This document shows positions 1 to 9,551 of a DNA stretch of 64,000 nucleotides, in pieces. Each line of letters begins with the position of its first letter. The first letter of the stretch is position 1. Below the pieces are notes generated by a model. The model ran no database searches, was not told where the DNA came from, and saw only the letters and a list, made by a program, of their open reading frames with translations. This DNA is from Spraguea lophii (lineage: Eukaryota > Microsporidia > Spragueidae): NCBI GenBank assembly GCA_001887945.1, contig LDOQ01000166.1, positions 1 through 64,000 of the forward strand, given 5' to 3'. Both the position numbers and the translations under genes were made by a program.

Positions 1-350
1 TAAAATGGGATATAAAATATTAAGTATATTTTATCATTTATATTTATATATAAGATAAAAGATTTATAAATGTTAAGTATATTTTATAGTTATATTTAGA
101 TTTAAATTGGATTTATATGTTTAATTTGGATTTAGATGTTTAGTTTATAATCAGGTTAATAGCGATTCACTAACATTTTTTAAAAATGGAGTTTAGTGGT
201 ATTTTTTTATGAAAATATTTATTATATTAAGTAAACCTTATTTATATATCCGTATAAAGATTATAGGATAGGAATTATGTGTTTAAACGATTTTAAACGA
301 TTGGAAGTTCAAAAATATAAAAAATACAACTTATTATTATATATAAAATA

Positions 351-491
351 AAATTTATTCGCAAAGCAAATATAGAGATAATACCATTTATACCAGCCTG
401 TGATGGTGGTAAGTGAATTTATAGTAAATTTAGAAAAAGATTAAGTATAGGAGAGGAAATAATTATATATGGTTCAATCCATTATAATTAA
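351..491 (+). pseudogene. Possible relic of an ISXO2/Merlin-like transposase N-terminal part
   Basis: One frame stays open for about 46 codons apart from a single TGA. Its end reads SKFRKRLSIGEEIIIYGSIHY. This resembles the part of ISXO2/IS1016-type (Merlin) transposases just before the DDE domain, where a pattern like S-F-x-x-S-[KR]-L-S-I-x-E-I-I-x-x-I-Y-x-W is usual. There is no start, no catalytic domain and no terminal repeats that I can see. The match is short and made by eye, so chance similarity is possible. A better relic of the same kind of enzyme lies near 27.5 kb. Confidence 0.28.
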
Positions 492-567
492 AAAAACAAT
501 GTAACTTTCAAACTTTAAGAGAAGAAATATTATAGAAATGAAATCCTCTTGTATCATTTTTTTTACT

Positions 568-745
568 AATAAAATTTTTATTTATTAAAGCTTTCTGGCC
601 GGTTGTGACCTACTATGGTTTGTGACCTTCAGTTCCTCGAGCGAATCCAAGCTTGTACTAACTGGTTTCGCTACAGATATGCATTAATCTCATCTTACCT
701 TATGCTCCAGAGTGTTAAGGTTTTGCGTCCGGTGTACGTCATCCT
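568..745 (-). mobile_element. SINE copy A, 5'-truncated
   Basis: This fragment carries the 3' part of the tRNA-derived SINE family on the minus strand. Recognisable landmarks are the tail region (revcomp of TTTTTATTTATTAAAGCTT), the CCGGCC block, the GGTTTGTGACC block, the GCATTAATCTCATCTTACC block and the GTGTACGTCATCC block. The tRNA head with the A and B boxes is missing. Truncation at the 5' end is typical of reverse-transcribed insertions. Confidence 0.8.
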
Positions 746-1169
746 CTTGTACCACGAATGAAAAATATTGTTTAAAAAGAAACACGGTGTCTTTATAATT
801 AAATCGTTTTCTTATTTATTAGCTAATTAAAAATTGGAAGACATCATTCTGTTACGAGGAAAAAGATCAAAATATATGGATGGGTTCGTTTTATGAAGTT
901 TAATATATTTTTAAAAATTTTAATTATTATATTAATATATTATTCTAAAACCTTAAATAAGAATAAATAAAAGTTTATTTGATAAATTAATGTTTAAAAA
1001 TAACATTTTTGAACAAACTATTATTAACCTTGCCGAAACATTAAAATTAAATATTATTGATGATTAAATATTTTGAACAAATCTACCTGATTTTTTTTAA
1101 AAACAAGAAAATAAACCATATTAAAAAATCTGTTTAAAAATAAAATTTACTGCTTACCTGAATATTTTT

Positions 1170-1511
1170 TTAGTCGGAATTAATATACTTTGAACGCTCT
1201 TGCATCGCGATTGCTGTTTTTTTATTTATCTCAGCCAGTTCTTCTTTTTTTGATTTTTTTAAAGGCTCAAGATCTATATTAAGGCCAATCTCTTTGCACA
1301 TCATTTCGACTTTTTTTATTATATGTAAATCCGAACGTATCTTGTCCCCGTTGAATCTCGAAGAAAAAATATATTCCCTCCATTCATCTGATGTTGTATA
1401 TTTCATTATTTCATTATCTTTATCGTTATCTTCATTCGCACAAAAACATAATTTTGCTAAAATATTAAATACTAGGAAAACGTTTAGAAATATCATTAGC
1501 AGGATTGACAT
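1170..1511 (-). CDS. Small predicted secreted protein, function unknown
   Basis: The 113-residue product starts with a hydrophobic stretch of about 24 residues (MSILLMIFLNVFLVFNILAK...) ending at Cys/Ala, which fits a signal peptide. It is followed by a charged, Lys/Glu/Asp-rich mature part of about 88 residues. I do not recognise a domain. Only the weak sequence CAAACC precedes the ATG instead of a clear CCC. It sits between transposon remnants, as lineage-specific secreted genes of microsporidia often do. It could be a host-directed secreted protein, but that is inference. Confidence 0.5.
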   Translation of the reverse strand: MSILLMIFLNVFLVFNILAKLCFCANEDNDKDNEIMKYTTSDEWREYIFSSRFNGDKIRSDLHIIKKVEMMCKEIGLNIDLEPLKKSKKEELAEINKKTAIAMQERSKYINSD

Positions 1512-1846
1512 GGTTTGATTATAAGTTTTTTAGATCAATTTTATTGAATTTTTATGAAGTACTGATTTTTTTAAAAAATTGTGTTCGACTTGTTTTATAC
1601 AGTGGGTTAATTGTATATGAAAAATATTACAAAAGCATACTTTTAATTTGGATTTTTTTAATATAGAAATTTGTCTGAGACAATGTATCATAACGGTTTT
1701 CATAAATGTAGAGACGAAATTTATAAATACAAAGAATCATTTTTCTTTATATTTATAATTAAAAATAATTACTTATAAAAAATTATAGAAAATAACATAT
1801 AATTATTTTAATTTCAAATTTATTATAAGAATTTATTGTGGTAATA
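1512..1846. other. Intergenic, nothing recognised
   Basis: AT-rich sequence between the small secreted gene and SINE copy B. I see no open frame, tRNA or repeat here. Confidence 0.5.
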
Positions 1847-2313
1847 GTCTGCTTGGCCTGGCGGTTGTGGAGTGGTAACCAAAGTCCAAACTTAACAGGT
1901 TTGGATTCTTCACCCCAGGAGAAATTTCAAAAAAATAATAGTAAAAGATAGAAAAGAAAAGAAAAGTTGTTGAGTGGGTGGGGGTTCGATATTGCAACAT
2001 TATTTGTGTCTTGTATGATGGTTCCATCATTAGATTAAGGTAGTGTTTAATTGGTGTAATTGCAATCCCTGTATTTGTTTGTGACCGGCCAGTATTATGT
2101 CAAGAAAGAAGTTGACAATTTCTAAAAAACTGAAAAAAGGATGACGACGTGCACCATACGCAAAACACCAACGCCCGGGGCATAAGGTAAGATGGGATTA
2201 ATGCATATCTGCGGTGAAACTAGTTAGTACAAATTTGACTACGTTTTAAGAACAAAAGATCATGACCATTGTAAGTCACCACCACCAGGAAACTTATATA
2301 AATAAAAGTTTTA
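1847..2313 (+). mobile_element. SINE copy B, full-length, part of an inverted pair
   Basis: The copy has the tRNA-like head (GCTTGGCCTGGCGGTTGTGG, a mutated A box), a degraded B box (GGTTTGGATTC), the purine-rich linker, the conserved body and the 3' end TATATAAATAAAAGTTTTAT. It lies head-to-tail against copy C, so the two form an inverted pair with a 166-bp spacer. Bases 2089-2232 are a perfect inverted match to 2566-2709 in copy C, although the rest of the two copies has diverged. Confidence 0.9.
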
Positions 2314-2479
2314 TAAAAAAATCGTTCAATTTTTAAAAATAAAACAAAAATATTTATAAAGTTTAAGAAATAATGTTAATTGTAGTAAAACCAGTTGTTA
2401 AAATTGTTGTTAACTATAATATAAGTATGATAGTTTCCTTTAACCCACGTAATATATTTATACTAACCTTATTTTTTTT

Positions 2480-2964
2480 ATGAAACTTTTATTTATAGAA
2501 GTTTTCTAACTGGTTATGACCTACAACAATGATCTATGATCATTTGTTCTTAAAACGTAGTCAACTTGTACTAACTAGTTTCACCGCAGATATGCATTAA
2601 TCCCATCTTACCTTATGCCCCGGGCGTTGGTGTTTTGCGTATGGTGCACGTCGTCATCCTTTTTTCAGTTTTTTAGAAATTGTCAACTTCTTTCTTGACA
2701 TAATACTGGTCGAATCACAAATTAATACAGTGATTGTAACTATCCCGGTTAAACACTACTTAAATTTAATAGTGGAACCGTCGGACAAGGCATAACTGAT
2801 GTTACATTATCGAACCCACTCGCTCACTCAACAACTTTTCTTTTCTATCTTTTATTTTTTTTATTATTTTTTTTTATTTTGAAATTTTTTCTGGATGAGG
2901 GATTCGAACCCGCCAGGCTTGAGGTTTGGTTACCACCACCCCACGATCACTGGGCCAGGCGGGA
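2480..2964 (-). mobile_element. SINE copy C, full-length, part of an inverted pair
   Basis: Read on the minus strand, the head starts TCCCGCCTGGCCCAGTGATC, with a good A box (TGGCCCAGTGA), and the B box GGTTCGAATCC is perfect. The body and 3' tail follow in the usual order. The head is better preserved than that of copy B, yet 144 bp of the body are identical between the two. That pattern points to conversion between the arms. Confidence 0.92.
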
Positions 2965-3374
2965 CTTTTAAAATCCTCAGTCATTAAAATTTATTTTTTT
3001 AAATTGCTACGTATTAAAATTATGTTTGTTACATTTAAGTGATATTGTATACACTTAGTTTATCTATCGTATAGTTCCTATTAAGAATACAATAAAATTG
3101 TAATATCAAAATTTACACCATTTGAAAAAAGAGATTAAAGTGTAATAAGATAAATTATAATAAAATATTCGATATTCTATAAATAATTAAAATAACCTAT
3201 ATCAATGCAAAAAACATAAAACATTTAATATGTTAGATGATCGATTAATAGAAAATAAAAAGAATAAAGATGTTATTAAGTATATGCATGCACTTATTAT
3301 AACAAATCAATAAGAGAATAAAATTATTTATTAAAATATTTTATCTTTAAAGATTTTTATTTCTCTAAATTTGC
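2965..3374. other. Intergenic, nothing recognised
   Basis: AT-rich spacer between SINE copy C and the stop codon of RPN8. No gene or repeat is visible. Confidence 0.5.
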
Positions 3375-4133
3375 TTATATAATCTCTTTTACTTTTTTTC
3401 TATTTCTTTCCAGATCCTGTAAATTCACCATACTTTTTGTCACTGAAGAAACAAAAACCTTTCCTTCGTATTCTTTACCTGATACATTTATACTTTGTAT
3501 TTCTTCTACACAATCTTGTAATGCCAATACTAATTCTTCACTCTTATGTGTTTTACCATCTATCATATTTTGTATTTCTTCTTCTATCTCCATCAATTTC
3601 TGCTCGTATATTTTCATACTATTTTTTATTTCATTCATTCTATTTTCTCCTTTACCTTTAATATTCTTTAATAAATGTATTACACCTACTTCTTCAACCT
3701 CTTCACCACCTATTATAGTTTCCATAGGCACCATTTTATTATTCATTGTGTAAAATACTCTTGCAGGTACATCATCGTTATCTGCGATATTTACATTCAC
3801 TATTAACAATAATGGATCATCTAAATAAAATTTGAAAGATTCAGTGATGGCTGGATCTCTGTCAGATATATTAGGGCCTGAATGATACCATCCTAAAATA
3901 TATTTTGTTGGATGTACTTTTTTAAATAAAGAATAGAATTGGTTTTGATATGATGTATCAAAGTACCATCCTTCTTCACTCTCATCAAATGGTATAGCAT
4001 AACAAAGATCTATATGCAACATACCATCTCTTTCTTCTCCACAAATAATACCAAATACTCTTTTGTTATCTACTCTTCTGTAGTGATCTAATACTGAAAG
4101 AAGCACAACAGGGTGAACTACCACTTTATCCAT
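3375..4133 (-). CDS. RPN8: 26S proteasome regulatory subunit Rpn8 (MPN domain, non-catalytic)
   Basis: Rpn8 (PSMD7) is a lid subunit of the 19S proteasome particle and pairs with the deubiquitinase Rpn11. The N-terminus VVVHPVVLLSVLDHY is the family signature, and an MPN domain covers about residues 5-130. At residues 81-86, GWYHSG is followed by PNISDRD. The HxH of the JAMM metal site is absent, as expected for Rpn8 and unlike Rpn11. A helical C-terminal part (about 155-252) fits the lid helical bundle. At 252 aa it is shorter than yeast Rpn8 (338 aa), mainly at the C-terminus. The start is supported by CACCCTA directly before ATG. Confidence 0.92.
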   Translation of the reverse strand: MDKVVVHPVVLLSVLDHYRRVDNKRVFGIICGEERDGMLHIDLCYAIPFDESEEGWYFDTSYQNQFYSLFKKVHPTKYILGWYHSGPNISDRDPAITESFKFYLDDPLLLIVNVNIADNDDVPARVFYTMNNKMVPMETIIGGEEVEEVGVIHLLKNIKGKGENRMNEIKNSMKIYEQKLMEIEEEIQNMIDGKTHKSEELVLALQDCVEEIQSINVSGKEYEGKVFVSSVTKSMVNLQDLERNRKKVKEII

Positions 4134-4318
4134 TAGGGTGTATATTTTCTTAATTTATTTATTTTTTTAATAAACCATCAAACAAAAATTAAATATTTTT
4201 ATCTTTTAAAATTAAAGGTTCTGAATCTAAGGCATAATACAAAATCATTATCAAATAAAAATAACAGAAATAAGAAATAATAGAAATATTTTTATGTTTA
4301 TATTTTTATTTTATGCAA

Positions 4319-4321
4319 GGG
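4319..4321 (+). promoter_or_regulatory. Start-proximal GGG motif deciding the start at 4330
   Basis: A GGG lies nine bases before the ATG at 4330. The upstream in-frame ATG at 4294 would add 12 residues (MFIFLFYARVLS) that contain this motif, so the downstream start is preferred. Confidence 0.45.
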
Positions 4322-4329
4322 TATTATCG

Positions 4330-4845
4330 ATGTCAACACAATTTTTTTCTGAAATATTCAATGAATTAGACACACCATCAAATTACGACAACATTATTCT
4401 CAACCATCAAATATCCAAAGAAGAAAGAATAAGAAAAATAAATTTAGAATTAAATTCTCTCAAAGATGATATGTCTATCATACGAAGAAAAAATGATCAG
4501 ATAACAAATGAAACAAATAATTATATACATCAAAGAGAACTTAATAATGATACATTAATAAATTTATCAACAGAAAAACTTACTCTGGCTAAGAAAATGT
4601 TATCTGATGATAATGAGATGGAATCTTTAGAATTAAAAACCTATCCTATAAATTTAGAGAAATTAGAAGATAAATTGGTTATTAGTAATCAACCAACAGT
4701 GGATGAATTTTATTTGGAAATAATGAAAGGATTTAATGTTAAAATAAATGAAGAGGAGGTTATAGTTACTAATCTGGAGAAGAATGATATTTATACGTAT
4801 AAATTAAATGAATGTAACAAAGATAGTATATGGACGAATTTGTAA
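4330..4845 (+). CDS. Spc24-like kinetochore (Ndc80 complex) protein
   Basis: The 171-residue product has a central coiled-coil-type region (about residues 30-100, rich in Glu/Lys/Asn with Leu/Ile spacing). A compact C-terminal segment follows (EFYLEIMKGFNVKIN, then a beta-like stretch) and the end reads DSIWTNL. Spc24 orthologues have this layout: a coiled coil, then a small globular domain ending in a W-x-x-L motif. That would make it a spindle-kinetochore linker partner of Spc25. The assignment rests on architecture and the C-terminal pattern seen by eye. Another small coiled-coil kinetochore or SNARE-like protein is possible. The gene is divergent from RPN8, with about 200 bp shared between the two starts. 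Confidence 0.45.
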   Translation: MSTQFFSEIFNELDTPSNYDNIILNHQISKEERIRKINLELNSLKDDMSIIRRKNDQITNETNNYIHQRELNNDTLINLSTEKLTLAKKMLSDDNEMESLELKTYPINLEKLEDKLVISNQPTVDEFYLEIMKGFNVKINEEEVIVTNLEKNDIYTYKLNECNKDSIWTNL

Positions 4846-5370
4846 GGTTGATATTAAAAAGAATATGTAACATTGATGTATTTGAGAATAAATGAAATTA
4901 TATATTATTTTTTTTGTTGTTATGATTATTTAAATAAAAATATTTTTTAGTAATAACGTTCTAATTATAATTAAAAATATTCCGAGGTTTGCAATTTACT
5001 ATCGTTTGGAAAAATACGAGATTATACAATGATTATATTATATACATATATTTGGTTTAATATAAAATAAAAATAAAACATGTTTCTTATTATAAAAATT
5101 GTGTGTATTAATTATTGGCTCTAACTATCTTATGAATTGAGAATCTAAAAGAAGATAAAAATGTAATGAAGATATACATCATATGCAAAAATTTATTAAT
5201 TGTAATGTTAAAGTTAAATTATTTTAATATTTGACATATGTAAATAAAGAAACTTAAGAATTAATGATATCAAATACTGCAGAACATAGATCATGAAAAT
5301 TTTATAAATAAATTTATTCAAATAAAAAATATATATTTTATTTTTCATTTTAAAAAAACATTCATACCCT
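4846..5370. other. Intergenic with a decayed SINE
   Basis: The only content I can name is the decayed SINE at about 5100-5322, listed separately. The rest is AT-rich without features. Confidence 0.5.
5100..5322 (+). mobile_element. SINE copy L, strongly decayed 3' part
   Basis: Blocks appear in family order: GTATTAATT, a TTGGCTCTAACTAT block matching the GGCCAATACTAT region, ATCATATGCAAAA matching CCATACGCAAAA, GAACATAGATCATG matching the GAACCGAAGATCA region, and the end TTTATAAATAAATTTATT. Each block carries several substitutions, so this is an old copy. Confidence 0.5.
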
Positions 5371-6054
5371 ATGAGAGCAAATAAAAAGAAGCAAGCTAAT
5401 AAATTACTTACTAAACTTAAATTAAAATGTGATTTTACACCACCATTTAAATTATTATTATACAGTGATTTTATTTTAAAAATAGAAAAACAGAAGAAAA
5501 GTCTGTATACTTTTAAAAGTTTGTTTAAAGGAGATATAAGATTGATAATGACTAAATGTTGTTATAATAAATTTATTAAAGATCAGAGTAAGGGAAATAA
5601 GAAAGATAAAATAGAAGTAGAGAATAATAATAAAATAATTTCTAATGAAGATGAAGAAATTAAGAATTCAAATGATAATGAAGATGAAGCAAATAAAACT
5701 TTAAATGATATTGAAGATGAAAGTAAGAATTTAGATGATAAAGATGAAGAATTTTCTGATGAAAATGAGAATAATGATAATAATGAGGAAGTAAATTTGA
5801 ACGAAAAAGCAGAGAAAATAATAAAAAAAATTAATATTTTTAAGCACGTAGAAATAAAAAAGTGTAAGCACGATGGTATTAGTGAATTAGATTGTATGAA
5901 AAGTATGGTAAGTAGAAATAATAAGAATAAATTTATAGTGGGTGTATGCAATGTAAAAATTGAAAGAGAATTAGAAAAAATGAATAATGTTCCTTTGTTA
6001 CGCTTGGTATCAAGTAATTTAATTTTACATTTAAGAATCAAAAATAAATTTTAA
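5371..6054 (+). CDS. UTP23: rRNA-processing protein Utp23-like (degenerate PIN domain)
   Basis: Utp23 is a nucleolar PIN-fold protein of the small-subunit processome that binds the snR30 region of pre-rRNA. The N-terminus (MRANKKKQANKLLTKLK) and the following FTPPFKLLLYSDFIL match the family start. The C-terminal half has CKHDGISELDCMKSMV and a NKFIVGVCN segment ending in VPLLRLVSSNLILH, the usual PIN order. A Glu/Asp/Asn-rich insert of about 75 residues separates the halves. Acidic metal ligands are lost (VGVCN where active PIN domains have a D), as in yeast Utp23. Length is 227 aa. CCCT precedes the ATG. Its stop overlaps the convergent aldo-keto reductase stop by three bases. Confidence 0.75.
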   Translation: MRANKKKQANKLLTKLKLKCDFTPPFKLLLYSDFILKIEKQKKSLYTFKSLFKGDIRLIMTKCCYNKFIKDQSKGNKKDKIEVENNNKIISNEDEEIKNSNDNEDEANKTLNDIEDESKNLDDKDEEFSDENENNDNNEEVNLNEKAEKIIKKINIFKHVEIKKCKHDGISELDCMKSMVSRNNKNKFIVGVCNVKIERELEKMNNVPLLRLVSSNLILHLRIKNKF

Positions 6055-6953
6055 TCAAATCTTTTATCTCCTAGGTATTGGTTGTTTACAATTTTAATTT
6101 CTGCTTTTATTTCATCGATTTTTATTATTTCTTCTTTTCTTAAATCAATGGTTTTTAAATTTTCTTTCATATGTTTTTTCTGTAAACTTTTAGGTATAAT
6201 ACCTATTCCTTTTTGTCTTAGATAGCTTAGAATGATTTTTTGTTGTGTGGTATTGTGTTTATGTGCTAATTCTTCTATTGTATTATCCTCTATATTTTCC
6301 ATTACTGGTTTTAAGCATGAGTATGATACTATAAAAATCTTATTCTTGTTACAATATTCATATAATTCTTTTTGTTGGTAATATGGATGTATTTCTATCT
6401 GTTGGACGGCGGGTTTTATTTCAGAGTTTATAATTTTTTCAAGATTTTTTATTCCAAAATTAGAAACTCCTATGGATTTTACCTTTCCCGATTTTTTAAA
6501 TTCTATCATCCTGTTCCAAACTTTTTTTGCTTCAAATTCTAATACTATAGGATTATTGTTATCATCATATTTAACATTTCCTTCTTCATCTGCCGAAAGT
6601 CTTACAGGATAATGTATAAGATATAAATCTATATAATCCAATTTTAGATCCTTTAGACTTTGTTCTAAACATTTCTCAGGACAATCCATATGTGAACACC
6701 ATAATTTAGAAGTAATAAAAAGCTCTTCTCTTTTAACCACTCCTTTTTCAAATAACTCTTCTAAAAGTTCTCCTATAATTTTTTCATTTCCATATCTAAA
6801 AGCAGTATCTATGTGTCTATACCCAAGATCAATAGCATCAGTAAGAACACGTCTTAATTCTTCTCTGTCAGTCATCTTCCATGTTCCAGTACCCACTGCA
6901 GGCATTACATTACCATCATTTAAAATTATAGTATCAGATCTTAAAATAGACAT
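6051..6953 (-). CDS. Aldo-keto reductase (aldose reductase family)
   Basis: This is a 300-residue NADPH-dependent aldo-keto reductase with a TIM barrel. The catalytic tetrad is complete: Asp49 and Tyr54 in IDTAFRYGNE, Lys83 in ITSKLW and His114 in LYLIHYPV. GVSNFG and the cofactor-site IPKS segment near the C-terminus are also present. The family reduces aldehydes and sugars to alcohols in the cytosol, but the substrate cannot be told from sequence. CCC lies directly before the ATG (ACCCATG). The 3' end overlaps the convergent UTP23 stop, and a SINE sits only 35 bp upstream of the start, within the likely promoter space. Confidence 0.93.
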   Translation of the reverse strand: MSILRSDTIILNDGNVMPAVGTGTWKMTDREELRRVLTDAIDLGYRHIDTAFRYGNEKIIGELLEELFEKGVVKREELFITSKLWCSHMDCPEKCLEQSLKDLKLDYIDLYLIHYPVRLSADEEGNVKYDDNNNPIVLEFEAKKVWNRMIEFKKSGKVKSIGVSNFGIKNLEKIINSEIKPAVQQIEIHPYYQQKELYEYCNKNKIFIVSYSCLKPVMENIEDNTIEELAHKHNTTQQKIILSYLRQKGIGIIPKSLQKKHMKENLKTIDLRKEEIIKIDEIKAEIKIVNNQYLGDKRFD

Positions 6954-6988
6954 GGGTATGACAGCAAGTAAAAATAAATAAAAAAATC

Positions 6989-7454
6989 AGCCCGCTTGGT
7001 CAATTGGCCGTGGGGTTGTAACCAACTCAAAGCTCGGGGGTTCGAATCCCACCCCCAGAAGAATTTTCAAAAAAAAATAATAAAAAGCAAGAAGAGAAAA
7101 GAAAGGACGTTAAGTGTGTGAGAGTTTGATAACGAAGCATTAGCTGTGCCTTGTATGGCCACCCGTTACTAGATTAAAATAGTGTTTAGCTGGTGTAGTT
7201 GTAATCCCCGTATTAATTTGTGACTCGGCCAATATTATACCAAGAAAGAGATTGGGAATCTCTAAAAAGTTAGGAGCCGAGCGGCGTGCATCATACGTAA
7301 AACCATAACGCTCTGGAGCATAAGGTATATGGGATTAATGCATATCTGTAACGAAGCCAGTTAGTACAAACTTGGATATGCTTTGGGAACCGAAGATCAC
7401 AGACCATGGGAGGCCACAACCGGCTAGGGAATTTTAATAAATAAAAGTTCCATT
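6989..7454 (+). mobile_element. SINE copy D, full-length, well preserved
   Basis: The tRNA-like head starts GCCCGCTTGGTCAATTGGCC, with B box GGTTCGAATCC in the stem context GGGGG/CCCAC. Linker, body and the 3' end GGAATTTTAATAAATAAAAGTTCCATT follow. The right flank is A-rich (GTTAAAAAAAC). I could not define an unambiguous target-site duplication. It lies between the 5' end of the aldo-keto reductase and the 3' end of the next gene. Confidence 0.93.
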
Positions 7455-7567
7455 AGTTAAAAAAACCCAAAGTTTTTATATTTATATAACTCCCTACAAT
7501 TTTAAGAATATAATTAATATTTTTATAAACATAAAATACTTATACTTTGGTACTATTTAATTATTAC

Positions 7568-9025
7568 TTAATGGCTGCCATCGATCATAAACATATTATT
7601 TCTTATTAAGTAACAATGTAAAACATTTGATAATCGTGATATATCCTCATGGTACATTTTATTGTTACTAGAATTTAAATATGATGCTAAAACAGTGATT
7701 AAAAAATTAATATAATAATTCTTCGGTAACTCATTAATATTTTTAAAAGAGTGCAGTGCTCTAAATAGAAATTTTACAGTATGTATATTTTCGAAAATAG
7801 TTTGTAAATTTTCATGATTCTCTTCTAAGAAAAGCAAATATTTTTTTGAAAAATTATAAGAATTATGATATATTTTTTCATATAGGTCAGTGACAAGGTT
7901 ATTAAATGATGAAAGGCTATCTAAGCACTTATTCAAACAATTCATGTGACATGATTTGTTGAAAATATCGTATAAACTGATTGCATTTTTAAATTTTGAT
8001 AAAAGATTTTCAAATGGAATACAGATATAAAATAAATTGTCATTCAATTTAACTTCTGATATTAAAAAAAATTCGAGCAAAGCTTCTGACGAATCAATAT
8101 TTTTTTTCAATCGATCTAATAGTATATTGGGGGTATTTTTTTGTTGACACTGCGCTTTATTAAATCGAACTAAAACAAATATTGACTCCAATGAAAGTAA
8201 AAAATGTTTATAGCATCGTAGGGATGAATAAAAAATTGAAGCATTATCATTCCTTACAATAAATTTTCTTTCAAGAAAATTTTTGCAAACAGTAGGATAT
8301 TGTATATGTTTTTGTGATAATAGAAATTTATCTTTGTCAAATAATATTGCATTGGCACTCCCTTTAAAAGTTTTCCATGTAAGTAAAAACTGTTTAAGTA
8401 AAACGCTGTCTTTTAATAGGCGGTGTGAAAATATTTCATCAAGTTCCAAAACACACAATTCTATAGAATGATGCAATTTTCCAAGGGTATTCATAAAATT
8501 ATACAGCCCATTTACGTTTCTATGGTGATTTCTTTTTTCGTATAAAGTTTTAATCGTCAAAGCTATTGTTCCCAAATTGTTTATATCAGATATTGATTGT
8601 AAATAGTCCGCAAGACTATTGAGTTTATTTTTTTGCTTTAAATTTATTATATTTTCATGTTTATATAATTTATCGAGAACTTCTACTTTTTGTAACAATG
8701 GTAATAATCCTGCAGTTCTGAGAGTTCGTTTACATTGTTTTACTTTATGCTCATATACATTTTCATATTCAAAAAAAGATTCCAGCTCATCAAACTCCAT
8801 ACTCTCACTTCCAATTCGCGATTTTGAATCTGATAGAATTTCGGACATTTCAAGAGCTATTTCTTCAGATCTTTTGACATAATTAATGTCTTCATTGCCG
8901 AGTAAAAGATTGCGTAAATATGCATGTTTATTATGTATATTTTTACTGAGTTCTAACTTATTCACTTCTGTTTTAACAACTACTGTAGATGCATTCATGT
9001 AACAACAAAAAAGGTAAGTAAACAT
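7568..9025 (-). CDS. Predicted secreted helical protein, tandem paralogue 1
   Basis: The 485-residue product starts with a hydrophobic segment (MFTYLFCCYMNASTVVV) that fits a short signal peptide. The rest is predicted to be mostly helical, with scattered Cys and no membrane segment. I recognise no domain. The C-terminus aligns without gaps to that of the next gene upstream: FLITVLASYL...N-K-M-Y...I-S-R-L...C-Y here, against LLKTIIGRHL...N-Q-K-Y...I-K-R-L...S-Y there. The two are therefore probably diverged tandem duplicates of a lineage-specific secreted family. A host-directed role is inference only. Confidence 0.7.
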   Translation of the reverse strand: MFTYLFCCYMNASTVVVKTEVNKLELSKNIHNKHAYLRNLLLGNEDINYVKRSEEIALEMSEILSDSKSRIGSESMEFDELESFFEYENVYEHKVKQCKRTLRTAGLLPLLQKVEVLDKLYKHENIINLKQKNKLNSLADYLQSISDINNLGTIALTIKTLYEKRNHHRNVNGLYNFMNTLGKLHHSIELCVLELDEIFSHRLLKDSVLLKQFLLTWKTFKGSANAILFDKDKFLLSQKHIQYPTVCKNFLERKFIVRNDNASIFYSSLRCYKHFLLSLESIFVLVRFNKAQCQQKNTPNILLDRLKKNIDSSEALLEFFLISEVKLNDNLFYICIPFENLLSKFKNAISLYDIFNKSCHMNCLNKCLDSLSSFNNLVTDLYEKIYHNSYNFSKKYLLFLEENHENLQTIFENIHTVKFLFRALHSFKNINELPKNYYINFLITVLASYLNSSNNKMYHEDISRLSNVLHCYLIRNNMFMIDGSH

Positions 9026-9551
9026 AGTTAGGTCCTATTTTGAAAAATTATAAATCTTCAAATTAGTACATAATGTTCACATATTTTAAAAAAGATTGTT
9101 CAACATTATAGGAGATAAATAACCATGTGCAATGAATTCTAATGCTCAAAAGTTATAATTATTTTTTATAAAAACGAACAATAAATTTTGAAATGAATAT
9201 TTTTCTCTTTTCTAAAGTTTCTTGGAATATTTATTACAAGATGTAGATAACTATTTATTTATTACCTTTTTAGAATTTTTGTAATCCTTCTTCTTAACAA
9301 AGAATAATTCCCCTTTTATCCATATGTGATATATAAAGTTAAGAATTTATAAGTATTATACGCTACATAATATATAAATGTATATCACTAAAATTGTTTT
9401 CAAATAAAAAATAGTCGTTACGTTCTAAGTCATTTAATACATATATTTTTTTAAAGGCAAGAAAATTGAAATGAATAAAATGTAAATAACAATCAAATTC
9501 GCCAATATTTTAAATCTCTATTTTTTGTAAAAAGTATTATAACTAACTATT
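9026..9551. other. Intergenic, nothing recognised
   Basis: AT-rich spacer between the two secreted paralogues. No SINE block, tRNA or clear frame was found. Confidence 0.5.

Larger units (their letters stand above)
1..1169. other. Gene-poor stretch with transposon debris
   Basis: No intact gene is visible. The stretch holds a short broken coding relic (351-491) and a 5'-truncated SINE copy on the minus strand (568-745), both listed separately. The remaining bases are AT-rich and show no structure I can name. Confidence 0.6.

Noticed and set aside
1833..2030. Open frame on the minus strand with protein-like start
   Set aside because: It lies inside the head and linker of SINE copy B; similar frames recur in other SINE copies only because the DNA is repeated.
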